Of a stretch of DNA of 64,000 nt, positions 8,322 to 17,295 are shown one piece after another. Both the position numbers and the translations under genes were made by a program. This DNA comes from Pseudomonas pudica (GTDB taxonomy: Bacteria > Pseudomonadota > Gammaproteobacteria > Pseudomonadales > Pseudomonadaceae): the NCBI RefSeq assembly GCF_015680405.1, contig NZ_JADLJS010000011.1, positions 1 through 64,000 on the forward strand. Direction: 5' to 3'. Each line of letters opens with the position of its first letter. The first letter of the stretch is position 1. A model generated the notes under the pieces. It searched no databases. It had not been told where the DNA came from and saw nothing but the letters and a program-made list of their open reading frames with translations.

Positions 8322-9413
8322 ATGTCCGGCAATACCTACGGCAAGCTGTTCACTGTCACCACCGCTGGCGAGAGCCATGGCCCGGCGTTGGTCGCCATTG
8401 TCGATGGATGCCCACCGGGCCTGGAAATTTCCCTCGCCGACCTGCAGCACGACCTCGACCGGCGCAAGCCCGGCACCAGCCGGCACACTACCCAACGCCA
8501 AGAAGCCGACGAGGTGGAAATCCTCTCCGGCGTGTTCGAAGGCCGCACCACCGGCTGCTCGATCGGCCTGCTGATCCGCAACACCGACCAGAAGTCCAAG
8601 GACTACTCGGCGATCAAGGACCTGTTCCGCCCGGCCCACGCCGACTACACCTACCACCACAAGTACGGCATCCGTGACTACCGTGGCGGTGGCCGCAGCT
8701 CGGCCCGCGAAACCGCCATGCGCGTGGCCGCCGGCGCCATTGCCAAGAAATACCTGGCCTCCCAGGGCATCACCGTGCGCGGCTACATGAGCCAGCTGGG
8801 CCCGATCGAAATCCCGTTCAAGACCTGGGAGTCGGTGGAGCAGAACGCCTTCTTCAGCCCTGACCCGAGCAAAGTGCCCGAGCTGGAGGCCTACATGGAC
8901 CAGCTGCGCCGTGACCAGGACTCGGTGGGCGCCAAGATCACCGTGGTCGCCGAAGGCGTCATGCCGGGCTTGGGCGAGCCTATCTTCGACCGCCTCGACG
9001 CCGAACTGGCCCACGCGCTGATGAGCATCAACGCGGTCAAGGGCGTGGAAATCGGCGCCGGCTTCGCCAGCGTGGCCCAACGCGGCACCGAGCACCGTGA
9101 CGAACTGACCCCGGAAGGTTTCCTCAGCAACAATGCTGGCGGCATCCTCGGGGGTATTTCCTCGGGCCAGCCGATCGTTGCCCACCTGGCACTGAAGCCT
9201 ACCTCCAGCATCACCACCCCGGGCCGTTCCATCGACATTGACGGCAACCCGGTGGATGTCATCACCAAAGGCCGCCACGACCCGTGCGTGGGCATCCGCG
9301 CCACGCCCATCGCCGAGGCGATGATGGCCATCGTGTTGATGGACCACCTGCTGCGCCACCGCGCGCAGAATGCCGATGTGAAGGTGAATACCCCGGTGCT
9401 GGGCCAGCTCTGA
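8322..9413 (+). CDS. aroC: Chorismate synthase
   Basis: Enzyme of 363 residues making chorismate from 5-enolpyruvylshikimate-3-phosphate with reduced FMN, the last common step to aromatic amino acids and folate. Family signatures are present: [14 protein letters not shown] near residue 15, the RTEGL-equivalent region, and [20 protein letters not shown] in the middle, and RHDPC near the C-terminus. Length matches the bacterial enzyme. ATG 8322 is preceded by GGAGCG. A class II DAHP synthase, the first step of the same pathway, is also in this window at 37.5-38.9 kb. Confidence 0.97.
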   Translation: MSGNTYGKLFTVTTAGESHGPALVAIVDGCPPGLEISLADLQHDLDRRKPGTSRHTTQRQEADEVEILSGVFEGRTTGCSIGLLIRNTDQKSKDYSAIKDLFRPAHADYTYHHKYGIRDYRGGGRSSARETAMRVAAGAIAKKYLASQGITVRGYMSQLGPIEIPFKTWESVEQNAFFSPDPSKVPELEAYMDQLRRDQDSVGAKITVVAEGVMPGLGEPIFDRLDAELAHALMSINAVKGVEIGAGFASVAQRGTEHRDELTPEGFLSNNAGGILGGISSGQPIVAHLALKPTSSITTPGRSIDIDGNPVDVITKGRHDPCVGIRATPIAEAMMAIVLMDHLLRHRAQNADVKVNTPVLGQL

Positions 9414-9425
9414 TTCGCTTGCACT

Positions 9426-9519
9426 GGCCCTATCGCCGGCAAGCCAGCTCCCACAGGATTACCACAAGCCTGAACATTGTGGGGTACCTGTGGGAGCTGG
9501 CTTGCCGGCGATAGGGCCA
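9426..9519. repeat. REP pair, GGCAAGCC/GGCTTGCC class
   Basis: Two inverted units between aroC and the MFS gene, both transcribed rightward. Confidence 0.85.
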
Positions 9520-9545
9520 GTACCGGCAACCCCATAGGCGACCCC

Positions 9546-10700
9546 ATGCAACCAATCCCCTACTGGCGCCTGTCCAGCTTCTATCTGTTCTACTTCGCCC
9601 TGCTCGGTTCCACCGCCCCGTTCCTGGCGCTGTACTTCGACCACCTGGGCTTCTCTCCGGCACGCATCGGCGAGCTGGTGGCCATCCCCATGCTCATGCG
9701 CTGTATCGCCCCCAACCTGTGGGGCTGGTTGGGTGACCGCACCGGCCAGCGCCTGCTGATCGTGCGCCTGGGCGCATTGTCGACCCTGGCCACCTTCGCT
9801 CTTATCTTCCTTGGCAAAAGCTACGCCTGGCTGGCGCTGGTCATGGCACTGCACGCATTCTTCTGGCATGCGGTGCTGCCGCAGTTCGAGGTCATTACCC
9901 TGGCCCACCTGCACGGGCAAACCGCGCGCTACAGCCAGGTGCGCCTGTGGGGCTCGATCGGCTTCATCCTCACCGTGGTCGGCCTGGGCCGGCTGTTCGA
10001 GTGGCTGAGCCTGGATATCTACCCGGTGGCGCTGGTCACGATCATGGCCGGTATCGTCGCCGCCAGCCTGTGGGTACCCAATGCCCAGCCGGTGGAGCAG
10101 GGCGAGCGCACCGGCGCGGGCGGCTTCCTGCAGCAGCTGCGGGCGCCCGGGGTGATCGCGTTCTACGCCTGCGTGGCACTGATGCAACTCAGCCACGGGC
10201 CGTACTACACCTTCCTCACCCTGCACCTGGAACACCTGGGCTATGCCCGGGGTGCCATCGGTCTGCTGTGGGCACTGGGGGTGGTGGCCGAAGTACTGGT
10301 GTTCATGGCCATGAGCCGCATCTTCGCGCGCTTTTCGGTGCAACGGGTGTTGCTGGCCAGCTTCGTGCTGGCGTCGCTGCGCTGGCTGTTGCTGGGCAAC
10401 CTGGCCGGTGAGCCGGCGGTGCTGGTGTTCGCCCAGGTGCTGCATGCTGCAACCTTCGGCTGTTTCCATGCCGCCAGCATCGCTTTCGTCCAGGCCAGCT
10501 TCGGCGCCCGCCAGCAGGGCCAGGGCCAGGCGCTGTATGCGGCGTTGTCGGGCACTGGCGGTGCGCTGGGGGCGTTGTATTCGGGCTACAGCTGGAAACT
10601 GCTGGGCCCCACCTTCACCTTTGGTATGGCCAGTGCCGCAGCTTTGGCTGCAGCCGTTATCATTGCCCTTTGTTCGCAACCGACCAGGACCCGCCCCTGA
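9546..10700 (+). CDS. MFS transporter, HcaT/nucleoside-symporter-like
   Basis: Inner-membrane carrier of 384 residues with about 12 predicted helices. The N-terminal LSSFYLFYFALLGSTAPFL and GRIGELV-like loop, then GWLGDRTG (the loop 2-3 MFS motif), resemble the HcaT/LacY-like branch (MFS_1_like), which moves aromatic acids or nucleosides with protons. The cargo is not decidable. Its stop overlaps the start of the next gene by one base (TGATG), so the two are probably translated together. Confidence 0.85.
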   Translation: MQPIPYWRLSSFYLFYFALLGSTAPFLALYFDHLGFSPARIGELVAIPMLMRCIAPNLWGWLGDRTGQRLLIVRLGALSTLATFALIFLGKSYAWLALVMALHAFFWHAVLPQFEVITLAHLHGQTARYSQVRLWGSIGFILTVVGLGRLFEWLSLDIYPVALVTIMAGIVAASLWVPNAQPVEQGERTGAGGFLQQLRAPGVIAFYACVALMQLSHGPYYTFLTLHLEHLGYARGAIGLLWALGVVAEVLVFMAMSRIFARFSVQRVLLASFVLASLRWLLLGNLAGEPAVLVFAQVLHAATFGCFHAASIAFVQASFGARQQGQGQALYAALSGTGGALGALYSGYSWKLLGPTFTFGMASAAALAAAVIIALCSQPTRTRP

Positions 10701-11236
10701 TGAGCATTCTCAGCGTTTTCCATCTCTCCAGCCCGGAACTGCCGAACAAGGTGCTGACCCACCACGACGACATCACCGCCACCCTGGCCGAGCAGGGCGT
10801 GCGCTTTGCCCATGCCGCGCATGGCCTGCGGGTGCGCCCGGGCACGGCCCAGGACGAGGTGCTGGAAGCCTGTCGCGATCACCTGGACCAGTTGATGACG
10901 GCGCACGGCAGCAAGGCCTTCGTGGTGCTCAACCGTGACGGTGAGGCCCCTGCGCAGGTAGATGTACGCGATGAGCATGTGCATGACGCCGAGGAGGTGT
11001 TTGCCGTGGTCAGCGGGCGGGCGCAGGTTGGCCTGCGTTTGGGGGATTGGGTGTATTCGGTGCTGTGCGAGAAGGGCGACCAGCTGGTGGTGCCGGCGGG
11101 GACCCGGCGCTGGGTCGAGCTGGGCGATGTACCATTTTGCCTGGCGTTGCGGTTGTATGGCAGCGAGCAGGGGATACAGCCGAGGTTTACCGGAGATGTG
11201 ACTGCGCGGGCGTTTCTTGGCATCGATGAGTTGTGA
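10700..11236 (+). CDS. Acireductone dioxygenase-like cupin lacking one metal ligand
   Basis: Cupin protein of 178 residues whose length and layout match acireductone dioxygenase (MtnD) of the methionine salvage pathway. Ligands His93, His95 and Glu99 are present in DEHVHDAEE. The fourth ligand, a His in the family motif PAGTRHW, is Arg137 here (PAGTRRW), and the usual Phe/Trp-rich surroundings are partly changed. Either the protein binds metal with three ligands or it has lost dioxygenase activity. It overlaps the MFS gene by one base, and no other mtn gene is nearby. Confidence 0.75.
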   Translation: MSILSVFHLSSPELPNKVLTHHDDITATLAEQGVRFAHAAHGLRVRPGTAQDEVLEACRDHLDQLMTAHGSKAFVVLNRDGEAPAQVDVRDEHVHDAEEVFAVVSGRAQVGLRLGDWVYSVLCEKGDQLVVPAGTRRWVELGDVPFCLALRLYGSEQGIQPRFTGDVTARAFLGIDEL

Positions 11237-11246
11237 TGGTTTTGCC

Positions 11247-11342
11247 GGCCTCTTCGCAGCACAAGGCTGCTTCTACAGGTAAAACGCGAAGCCTGAGGCC
11301 GGCGCGGGCCCTGTAGGGGCAGCCTCGTGCTGCGAAGAGGCC
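11247..11342. repeat. REP-like pair, GCTGCGAAGAGG class
   Basis: Inverted units with TTCGCAGCACAAGGCTGC and its divergent complement, a variant in which the stem reads GCAGC..GCTGC. It lies between converging genes and may act as a bidirectional hairpin. Confidence 0.75.
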
Positions 11343-11361
11343 AGATCCACCAAAACCAAAC

Positions 11362-11634
11362 TCAGCGATAGGTCGGCAGGGCAAACCGCTGCTGGCTCTG
11401 CAGCATCGAAATCACCGGCAACTCGCTGGCCTGCTCGGCCAAATCCCGGCGGATGGCGCTGATCGCCCACGAAAGCTGCTCGGCGCTGTGCAATTGTGAA
11501 TAGGTCAATACTCGGCGGGTGACCTTGCCATCAGCAGCGCGCAGGGTCAGCAGCACACCACCGTCGGGGCGGGCCTGAGTGTTCACCTGATAGGCCGAAA
11601 ATACCGAAACGAACTTTTCCTGGATGAGGTCCAT
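11362..11634 (-). CDS. DUF3509-type small protein
   Basis: Cytosolic protein of 90 residues, mostly beta in the first half (GGVLLTLRAADGKVTRRVL) and helical in the second. It resembles the Pseudomonas-specific DUF3509 family, whose role is unknown. ATG 11634 has AGGAG five bases upstream. It diverges from the ankyrin gene at 11900, and the 265-bp gap holds three copies of GTGCA-N3-TGCAC, so its expression is probably under a dedicated regulator. Confidence 0.75.
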   Translation of the reverse strand: MDLIQEKFVSVFSAYQVNTQARPDGGVLLTLRAADGKVTRRVLTYSQLHSAEQLSWAISAIRRDLAEQASELPVISMLQSQQRFALPTYR

Positions 11635-11756
11635 ATCAACTCCTGGCTGTTGTGTGACAGACGTGAGTCGATCGTTGCAGTGTCCGTGCCAGGAACTTTT
11701 CTTTGAAAATTTCCTTTAATTTCAGGAGGTTACGCACTTTTTTCTTAAGCGCTTCC

Positions 11757-11800
11757 GTGCAACCTGCACGGTCGTGCATTTTGCACAGTGCATATTGCAC
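11757..11800. promoter_or_regulatory. Triple palindrome array GTGCA-N3-TGCAC
   Basis: Three perfect 13-bp palindromes, GTGCAACCTGCAC (11757), GTGCATTTTGCAC (11774) and GTGCATATTGCAC (11788), spaced 17 and 14 bp start to start. They lie between the divergent DUF3509 and ankyrin genes. This is the arrangement of a multi-site operator for a dimeric regulator. The regulator is not identified. Confidence 0.75.
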
Positions 11801-11813
11801 GACAGGCGGCCAG

Positions 11814-11831
11814 CTATCGGCCCGATAGAAT
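11814..11831 (+). promoter_or_regulatory. Palindrome with possible -10 element for the ankyrin gene
   Basis: CTATCGG-C-CCGATAG is a perfect inverted repeat that runs into TAGAAT (11826-11831), a plausible -10 box about 70 bases before the ankyrin start. No clear -35 box is seen; the triple palindrome lies just upstream, suggesting activation. Confidence 0.4.
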
Positions 11832-11899
11832 CTGAACCTTTGACCCGGCAGCCTTGCCTGACAAAGACTTGGGCAACGATTTCTGCCAGGAGGTTCCAA

Positions 11900-12424
11900 A
11901 TGTCCAGCCAACCCACGCCTGCAACCATGACCGACGACGAAACCGCCGCCTTCGCCGAGCAGGTGTTCGAACGTGCCCGCCAGGGTGATGCCGAGATGCT
12001 CGGGCGCCTGCTAACCAGTGGCCTGCCGGCCAACCTGCGCAACCACAAGGGTGACACCCTGCTGATGCTGGCCAGCTACCACGGCCATCATGACGCAGTG
12101 CGCGTGCTGCTGGCGCATGGCGCCGACCCGCTGATTGCCAACGATAACGGCCAGCTGCCCATCGCCGGTGCCGCGTTCAAGGGCGACCTGGCCATGATCC
12201 GCCTGCTGCTGGAACACGGCGTTCCGGTGGACGCCGCCGCGCAGGATGGCCGCACCGCGCTGATGCTGGCGGCCATGTTCAACCGCAGCGAGATCCTCGA
12301 ATACCTGCTGGCCCAAGGAGCCGACCCGGCCCGCCAGGATGCCCGTGGCAGCACCGCGCTGATGGCAGCGCAAACCATGGGGGCCGTGGACGCCGCAGCG
12401 CGCCTGCAAGTGCTGGCCGGCTAA
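11900..12424 (+). CDS. Ankyrin-repeat protein (AnkB-like)
   Basis: Protein of 174 residues made of about four ankyrin repeats, with signatures such as GDTLLMLASYHGHHDAVRVLL, NGQLPIAGAAFKGDLAMIRLLL and GRTALMLAAMFNRSEILEYLL, each followed by a GADP/GVPVDA turn. There is no obvious signal peptide. In P. aeruginosa a similar protein, AnkB, supports the catalase KatB, but no catalase gene is next to this one, so a binding-scaffold role is the safest reading. AGGAGG lies four bases before the ATG at 11900. It diverges from the DUF3509 gene. Confidence 0.85.
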   Translation: MSSQPTPATMTDDETAAFAEQVFERARQGDAEMLGRLLTSGLPANLRNHKGDTLLMLASYHGHHDAVRVLLAHGADPLIANDNGQLPIAGAAFKGDLAMIRLLLEHGVPVDAAAQDGRTALMLAAMFNRSEILEYLLAQGADPARQDARGSTALMAAQTMGAVDAAARLQVLAG

Positions 12425-12484
12425 CCGCAAGGGGGCATTTGCGGCTATCCTTGGCGACTTTTCACCCGTCGCAGGCCCCCTTTC

Positions 12485-13015
12485 ATGAAAACTCAGTTGC
12501 TCGAATTCATAAGCCTCATTGGCGCTGGCTGCATGCGCGAGGAAGACATCGAGCGCATCGCCGACGAGGCCGCCCAGGCCTACGCCGACCCCGCCGCTTT
12601 CCTGGCCGCCAACCCCGACATCAACTACGACGACAGCTTCCCCATCCCGCTTGGCGAATGGGTGGTGCTGGGCAGCCTGCCGGACACCGTGGTGTTCCAG
12701 GCCGACAGCTACCAGGAGCTGTTCCAGCAGATCAGCGATTCGTTCGACCAGAGCGTGCCGTTTACCCTCAAGCCCAAGCAACTGGCCCGCACCGAGCCGC
12801 TGACCGCGCTCAACCGTATCCAGGTGCAGATGGGGGCGTTGAACAAAGAGGCGGGTGGATATGTGCTACTCAACTTCAGCCAGTTGCTGGATGACGAGCT
12901 GCAGATGGTGATGGTGGGGCAGAACGACCTGGCGCGGGTGCTGGAGCTGGGGGCAGAGGTGGGGATCAAGGTCGAGCCGGCCCTGGAGGCCTTGAAGGTC
13001 GCCGTGCACGTCTGA
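12485..13015 (+). CDS. Conserved hypothetical protein
   Basis: Acidic cytosolic protein of 176 residues that I do not recognise. The first third is helical (residues 1-50), followed by a mixed region with GEWVVLGSLPDTVVFQADSY, and then an alternating helical stretch. No membrane segment, signal peptide or catalytic motif is evident. It starts 60 bp after the ankyrin gene, so the two could share a transcript. It ends before a REP pair. Confidence 0.65.
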   Translation: MKTQLLEFISLIGAGCMREEDIERIADEAAQAYADPAAFLAANPDINYDDSFPIPLGEWVVLGSLPDTVVFQADSYQELFQQISDSFDQSVPFTLKPKQLARTEPLTALNRIQVQMGALNKEAGGYVLLNFSQLLDDELQMVMVGQNDLARVLELGAEVGIKVEPALEALKVAVHV

Positions 13016-13027
13016 TTTCCGCGGTTG

Positions 13028-13126
13028 CTTCTTCGCGGGCATGCCCGCTCCCACAGGATAATCACTGGGCCCGAGGGCAGTGGAGTCCTGTGGGAGCGGG
13101 CAAGCCCGCGAAGAGGCCGGTTCAGG
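13028..13126. repeat. REP pair, GGGC..GCCC class
   Basis: Stems GGGCATGCCC and GGGCAAGCCC, between converging genes. Confidence 0.85.
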
Positions 13127-13138
13127 CAACCTGAATAG

Positions 13139-14077
13139 TCAGCCCAGTGCGGTATCCAGGAACATCATCACCGCAAACCCACCCATCAACCCCAGGGTCG
13201 CCGCTGTCTGGTGCCCATTGCGGTGGGTTTCGGGAATCACCTCGTGGCTCACCACAAAGATCATCGCCCCTGCCGCCAGCCCCATGCTCACCGGGTAGGC
13301 CAGGGCAAAGCCGGTAGAAATCCCCAGGCCGATCACCGCGCCCAGCGGCTCCATCAGCCCCGATCCGATCGCCACGAGCGCAGCCTTCAGGTTCGACAAC
13401 CCGGTAGCGCGCAAGGCCAATGCCACCGCCAGCCCCTCGGGGATGTCCTGGATGGCGATGGCGCTGGTCAGCGGCAGGCCGATGTTCATGTCGCCATTGG
13501 CAAAGCTCACGCCAATGGCCATGCCCTCAGGCAGGTTGTGCAAGGTAATCGCCAGCACGAACAACCACACCCGGCTGATGCGCTCGGCCTCCGGGCCGCA
13601 AGGGCCGGTGCTTTCGTGTTCATGCGGGGTGAAGCGGTCCAGGCCCAGCATCAGCAGCACGCCCAGGCCCATGCCCAGCACCACGGTAAAGGCCGCGGCC
13701 GGGCCGTTGCCGGTAATTTCGCGGGCGGCATCCAGGCCCGGCAGAATCAGTGAAAACGAACTGGCCGCCAGCATCATGCCGGCGGCAAAACCCAGCATCA
13801 CATCCTGCGTGCGCGCCCTGACATCGCGCAGCACCACCGCCAGCACCGCGCCCAGTGCCGTGGCGCCAAAGCCGGACAACCCGCCCAGTGCGGCCAGGTG
13901 CAGGTTTTCAGCGTGGTCGCCGTTCACCGCGTTCCACAGGCTTGCCCCGAGCAGTACCAGTACCACCAGCAGGCTAAGGGCCAGGCCAGCACCTATCCAT
14001 GGGTTGTCGTGCATCTGTTGGCGCCAGGCGCTGACGGGCGATGGCAGGGCAACGGGGTGGGTATTAGCGGGGGGCAT
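13139..14077 (-). CDS. ZIP-family metal transporter (GufA-like)
   Basis: Inner-membrane protein of 312 residues, about eight predicted helices, which imports zinc or related divalent metals. The two metal-site motifs of the family are present: HNLPEG (His180) in helix 4 and the degenerate DIPEG (211-215) in helix 5. A histidine-bearing loop (PHEHES, about 151-156) lies in the cytoplasmic loop between helices 3 and 4, a usual feature. No Zur-type operator was recognised upstream. The N-terminal 24 residues are hydrophilic. Confidence 0.88.
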   Translation of the reverse strand: MPPANTHPVALPSPVSAWRQQMHDNPWIGAGLALSLLVVLVLLGASLWNAVNGDHAENLHLAALGGLSGFGATALGAVLAVVLRDVRARTQDVMLGFAAGMMLAASSFSLILPGLDAAREITGNGPAAAFTVVLGMGLGVLLMLGLDRFTPHEHESTGPCGPEAERISRVWLFVLAITLHNLPEGMAIGVSFANGDMNIGLPLTSAIAIQDIPEGLAVALALRATGLSNLKAALVAIGSGLMEPLGAVIGLGISTGFALAYPVSMGLAAGAMIFVVSHEVIPETHRNGHQTAATLGLMGGFAVMMFLDTALG

Positions 14078-14203
14078 GGCAACCTCGAAATCGATGGATA
14101 CAGCAGTTTAAGCAGTGACCCGCGCAAACGGCCAAGGATTCCCTTCTATCGACGTGATAGCTGGCTATGCTGTGCAGCAAAAGCTTTTGACAGGAGTTTT
14201 GGC

Positions 14204-14395
14204 ATGGGGTCGACGTTCAACAGCCTGGTCGGGCTGATCATTCTGGCGCTGGATATCTGGGCCATCCTCAATGTGATCAAGAGTGGCAGCGAAGTGGGCA
14301 TCAAGGTGTTGTGGATCCTGCTGATCGCCTTGCTGCCGGTGGTGGGGCTGGTGATATGGGCGATCGCCGGGCCGCGGGGGAATGTGAGGATCTGA
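14204..14395 (+). CDS. Small PLDc_N-type membrane protein
   Basis: Protein of 63 residues with two hydrophobic helices (about 6-24 and 34-54) separated by a short charged loop, ending in PRGNVRI. The pattern LVGLIILALDIWAILNVIKS then VLWILLIALLPVVGLVIWAIAGPR matches the phospholipase D-nuclease N-terminal (PLDc_N) family of small membrane proteins, which lack a nuclease domain. Its role is unknown. CAGGAG lies seven bases before the ATG. Confidence 0.75.
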   Translation: MGSTFNSLVGLIILALDIWAILNVIKSGSEVGIKVLWILLIALLPVVGLVIWAIAGPRGNVRI

Positions 14396-14554
14396 ATGGC
14401 TGTGCCGGCGATAGGGCCGGAACAGACAAAACCCGCAACACCCCCGTGACAAAATTTTCACATTGGTTTAAACAGAATCCGCACCCGCACAATGCTGCGT
14501 TGGTATACACCTGCGCCATCTCCGCAAACCCGCAATCCTAGGACCTTCCCATTC

Positions 14555-16630
14555 ATGGCTAACCCGGACGCCTTGAAGCAACGGGGCGCGCGAGCGTCGT
14601 TCTCGCCCACCCTGAAATCCCACCTGGCCTACACGCTGCTCAGCGGCCTGGTGATCATGCTGATGCTCAGCCTCGTGCGCCTGGCGCTGCTGGTCTACAA
14701 CAGCGACATGATCGGCGATACCCCCAATGCGACCGTCGCCGAAGGCTTCCTCAACGGCTTGCGCTTCGACCTGCGGGTGGTGGTGTACATCAGCATTCCG
14801 CTGCTGCTGGCCATCCTCAGCCCCTGGGCCATGGCCCGGCGTGGCCTGTTCCGTTTCTGGCTGACCATCACCTCGAGCGTGGTGATGTTCCTCGGCCTGA
14901 TGGAGATGGACTTCTATCGCGAGTTCCACCAGCGCCTCAACGGCCTGGTGTTCCAGTACATCAAGGAAGACCCGAAGACCGTGCTGAGCATGCTCTGGTA
15001 CGGTTTCCCGGTGGTGCGCTACCTGCTGGCCTGGCTGTTCGGCACCTGGCTGCTGAGCCTGCTGTTCAAGGGCATCGACCGCATGACCCGTGGCAATGGC
15101 GCCGGCGAGGTCACCCTTCAGCGCCGCGCGGCCCCGTGGTACAACCGCCTGGCGGTGTTCATGGTCATCCTGCTGGTGGCCGTGGTCGCCGCCCGTGGCA
15201 CCTTGCGCCAGGGCCCGCCGATGCGCTGGGGTGATGCTTTCACCACCGATTCCAACTTCGTCAACCAGTTGGGCCTGAACGGCACCCTGACCCTGATCGA
15301 TGCTGCCAAGAGCCGCTTCGGCGAAGACCGCGCCAACATCTGGAAGCCGGTGCTGGAGCAGGACGTGGCCACACAGAGCGTGCGCGAGCAATTGCTGACC
15401 GCCAACGACACTCTGGTCGATGCCGACGAGGCAGCCATCCGCCGCGACTTCGTGCCGCCGGCCGAGCGCACCCTGCCGATCAAGAACGTGGTGGTGATCC
15501 TGATGGAAAGCTTCGCCGGCCACTCTGTGGGCGCGCTGGGCAGCCCCAACAACATCACCCCGTACTTCGACAAGCTGGCCAAAGAGGGCCTGCTGTTCGA
15601 CCGCTTCTTCTCCAACGGCACCCATACCCACCAGGGGATGTTCGCCACCATGGCCTGCTTCCCGAACCTGCCAGGCTTCGAATACCTGATGCAGACCCCG
15701 GAAGGTGGCCACAAGCTGTCCGGCCTGCCGGCCTTGCTCAGCGCCCGCGATTACGACGACGTGTACGTCTACAACGGCGATTTTGCCTGGGACAACCAGT
15801 CCGGGTTCTTCGGCAACCAGGGCATGACCACCTTCATTGGCCGTAACGACTTCGTCAACCCGGTGTTCTCCGACCCGACCTGGGGCGTGTCCGACCAGGA
15901 CATGTTCGACCGCGGCGCCGAAGAGCTGGCCAAGCATGATGGCAAGAAGCCTATCTACGCGCTGCTGCAGACCCTGTCCAACCACACCCCGTACGCGCTG
16001 CCCAAGGACCTGCCGGTAGAGCCGGTAACCGGCCAGGGGCGCCTGGACGAGCACCTGACCGCCATGCGCTATTCGGACTGGGCGCTGGGGCAGTTCTTCG
16101 AAAAGGCGCGCAAGGAGCCGTACTTCAAGGAAACCCTCTTCGTCATCGTTGGCGACCATGGTTTTGGCAACCACCAGCAGGTCACCGAGCTGGACCTGGG
16201 CCGCTTCAACGTGCCGCTGCTGCTGATTGCCCCGGGCATCCAGGAAAAGTTCGGTGCGGTCAACCACACCGTGGGCACCCAGGTCGACATCGTGCCGACC
16301 ATCATGGGCCGCCTGGGTGGCCAGGCCCGTCACCAGTGCTGGGGCCGCGACTTGCTCAACCTGCCTGAGGGCGACCAGGGCATGGGCATGATCAAGCCAT
16401 CGGGCAGCGAGCAGATCGTCGGCCTGGTGCAGGGCGACCGCATCCTGATCGAGTCCAAGGACATGACCCCGCGCATGTACCGCTACCAGCTGGGCAGAGA
16501 GTTCAAGGCCGAGCTGATCGAAAGCCCGGACCAGCCAGAGATGCTGAAAAAGCTGGAAGCGTATATCCAGACCGCGACCAAGAGCTTGCTGGATAACACT
16601 GCCGGTGTAGTGCACGGCACGCCGAAGTAA
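14555..16630 (+). CDS. LtaS-like membrane sulfatase/phosphoethanolamine-type transferase
   Basis: Inner-membrane enzyme of 691 residues. Five predicted helices (about 26-48, 74-92, 100-118, 150-172, 198-215) precede a periplasmic alkaline-phosphatase/sulfatase-fold domain from about 305. Metal and nucleophile features are Glu318 (ILMESFAGHS), the Thr in FFSNGTHTHQG (356 or 358) and GDHGFGNH near residue 550. Gram-negatives make no lipoteichoic acid; relatives such as OpgB or OpgE add glycerol phosphate or phosphoethanolamine to periplasmic glucans. It probably transfers a phospholipid headgroup onto a periplasmic or outer-envelope acceptor. Confidence 0.85.
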   Translation: MANPDALKQRGARASFSPTLKSHLAYTLLSGLVIMLMLSLVRLALLVYNSDMIGDTPNATVAEGFLNGLRFDLRVVVYISIPLLLAILSPWAMARRGLFRFWLTITSSVVMFLGLMEMDFYREFHQRLNGLVFQYIKEDPKTVLSMLWYGFPVVRYLLAWLFGTWLLSLLFKGIDRMTRGNGAGEVTLQRRAAPWYNRLAVFMVILLVAVVAARGTLRQGPPMRWGDAFTTDSNFVNQLGLNGTLTLIDAAKSRFGEDRANIWKPVLEQDVATQSVREQLLTANDTLVDADEAAIRRDFVPPAERTLPIKNVVVILMESFAGHSVGALGSPNNITPYFDKLAKEGLLFDRFFSNGTHTHQGMFATMACFPNLPGFEYLMQTPEGGHKLSGLPALLSARDYDDVYVYNGDFAWDNQSGFFGNQGMTTFIGRNDFVNPVFSDPTWGVSDQDMFDRGAEELAKHDGKKPIYALLQTLSNHTPYALPKDLPVEPVTGQGRLDEHLTAMRYSDWALGQFFEKARKEPYFKETLFVIVGDHGFGNHQQVTELDLGRFNVPLLLIAPGIQEKFGAVNHTVGTQVDIVPTIMGRLGGQARHQCWGRDLLNLPEGDQGMGMIKPSGSEQIVGLVQGDRILIESKDMTPRMYRYQLGREFKAELIESPDQPEMLKKLEAYIQTATKSLLDNTAGVVHGTPK

Positions 16631-16653
16631 TAGCTGGATCGCCAGGCGGACCT

Positions 16654-16775
16654 GGGCCGTGTGGGAGCGGCCTTGTGTCGCGAAAGGGCTGCGCAGCAGC
16701 CCCAGATCCAGTATCCATGCATAAATCGCCGGGGCCGCTTTGCGGCCCTTTCGCGACACAAGGCCGCTCCCACAA
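16654..16775. repeat. REP pair, GGCCTTGTGTCGCGAAAGGGC class
   Basis: Two long inverted units each with GCGGCCTTGTGTCGCGAAAG or its complement, separated by about 40 bp. Confidence 0.8.
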
Positions 16776-16882
16776 AAAGCCGCACCGCTACCAAGTCATC
16801 TGACTGAACATTCTCCCCACCTCAAGGTCACTTGTTTCAGGCATCACACACCCGGTGTTCGTTGACTGAGAGGGGTCGTTCG

Positions 16883-17119
16883 ATGAAAGAGTGGGAAGTC
16901 ATTTTTGCCGACCAGAAAGGCGTGCTCACCACCCTGACGCTGCGCGCCGAGCAGTGCCCCAGCGAGGAGGATGCCGCGCGGGCCATCCGTTCGCACCTGT
17001 TTCCGGTGATGGACGAACTGGACCTCAACGACTTCCAGGACCGCGCCATTTCCCCCACTGCACGCTGGCTCAAGGAGCAGAGTGGCGTGACCATCACCAG
17101 CATCCACGAAACGCCCTGA
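16883..17119 (+). CDS. Small conserved hypothetical protein
   Basis: Protein of 78 residues, unknown family. An N-terminal beta pair (EWEVIFADQKGVLTTLTL) is followed by a helix (SEEDAARAIRSHLF) and a mixed C-terminus ending in TITSIHETP. No membrane segment. A purine-rich ribosome site precedes the ATG at 16883. It is followed by a 176-bp gap and then rraB on the same strand. Confidence 0.65.
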   Translation: MKEWEVIFADQKGVLTTLTLRAEQCPSEEDAARAIRSHLFPVMDELDLNDFQDRAISPTARWLKEQSGVTITSIHETP

Positions 17120-17295
17120 ACCACACGTTTGCGTGGTGCCCTGGCAGGCACTACGCTGCAAGAAGGTGCCAGTCTATTCTGCGGGGCGGCACCGCATCCC
17201 TTCGCGTCTTGCATCAGCTCGAACTGCCCGGCCGTTGCCGGCAGGTGCGTAGTGCACGGAAAGTCTATCCATCGCATTATTCAGGAGGACGTTTC

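Noticed and set aside
14468..16759. 763-codon minus-strand open frame opposite the LtaS-like gene
   Set aside because: Shadow of a GC-rich gene; the plus-strand protein has clear sulfatase motifs and membrane helices.
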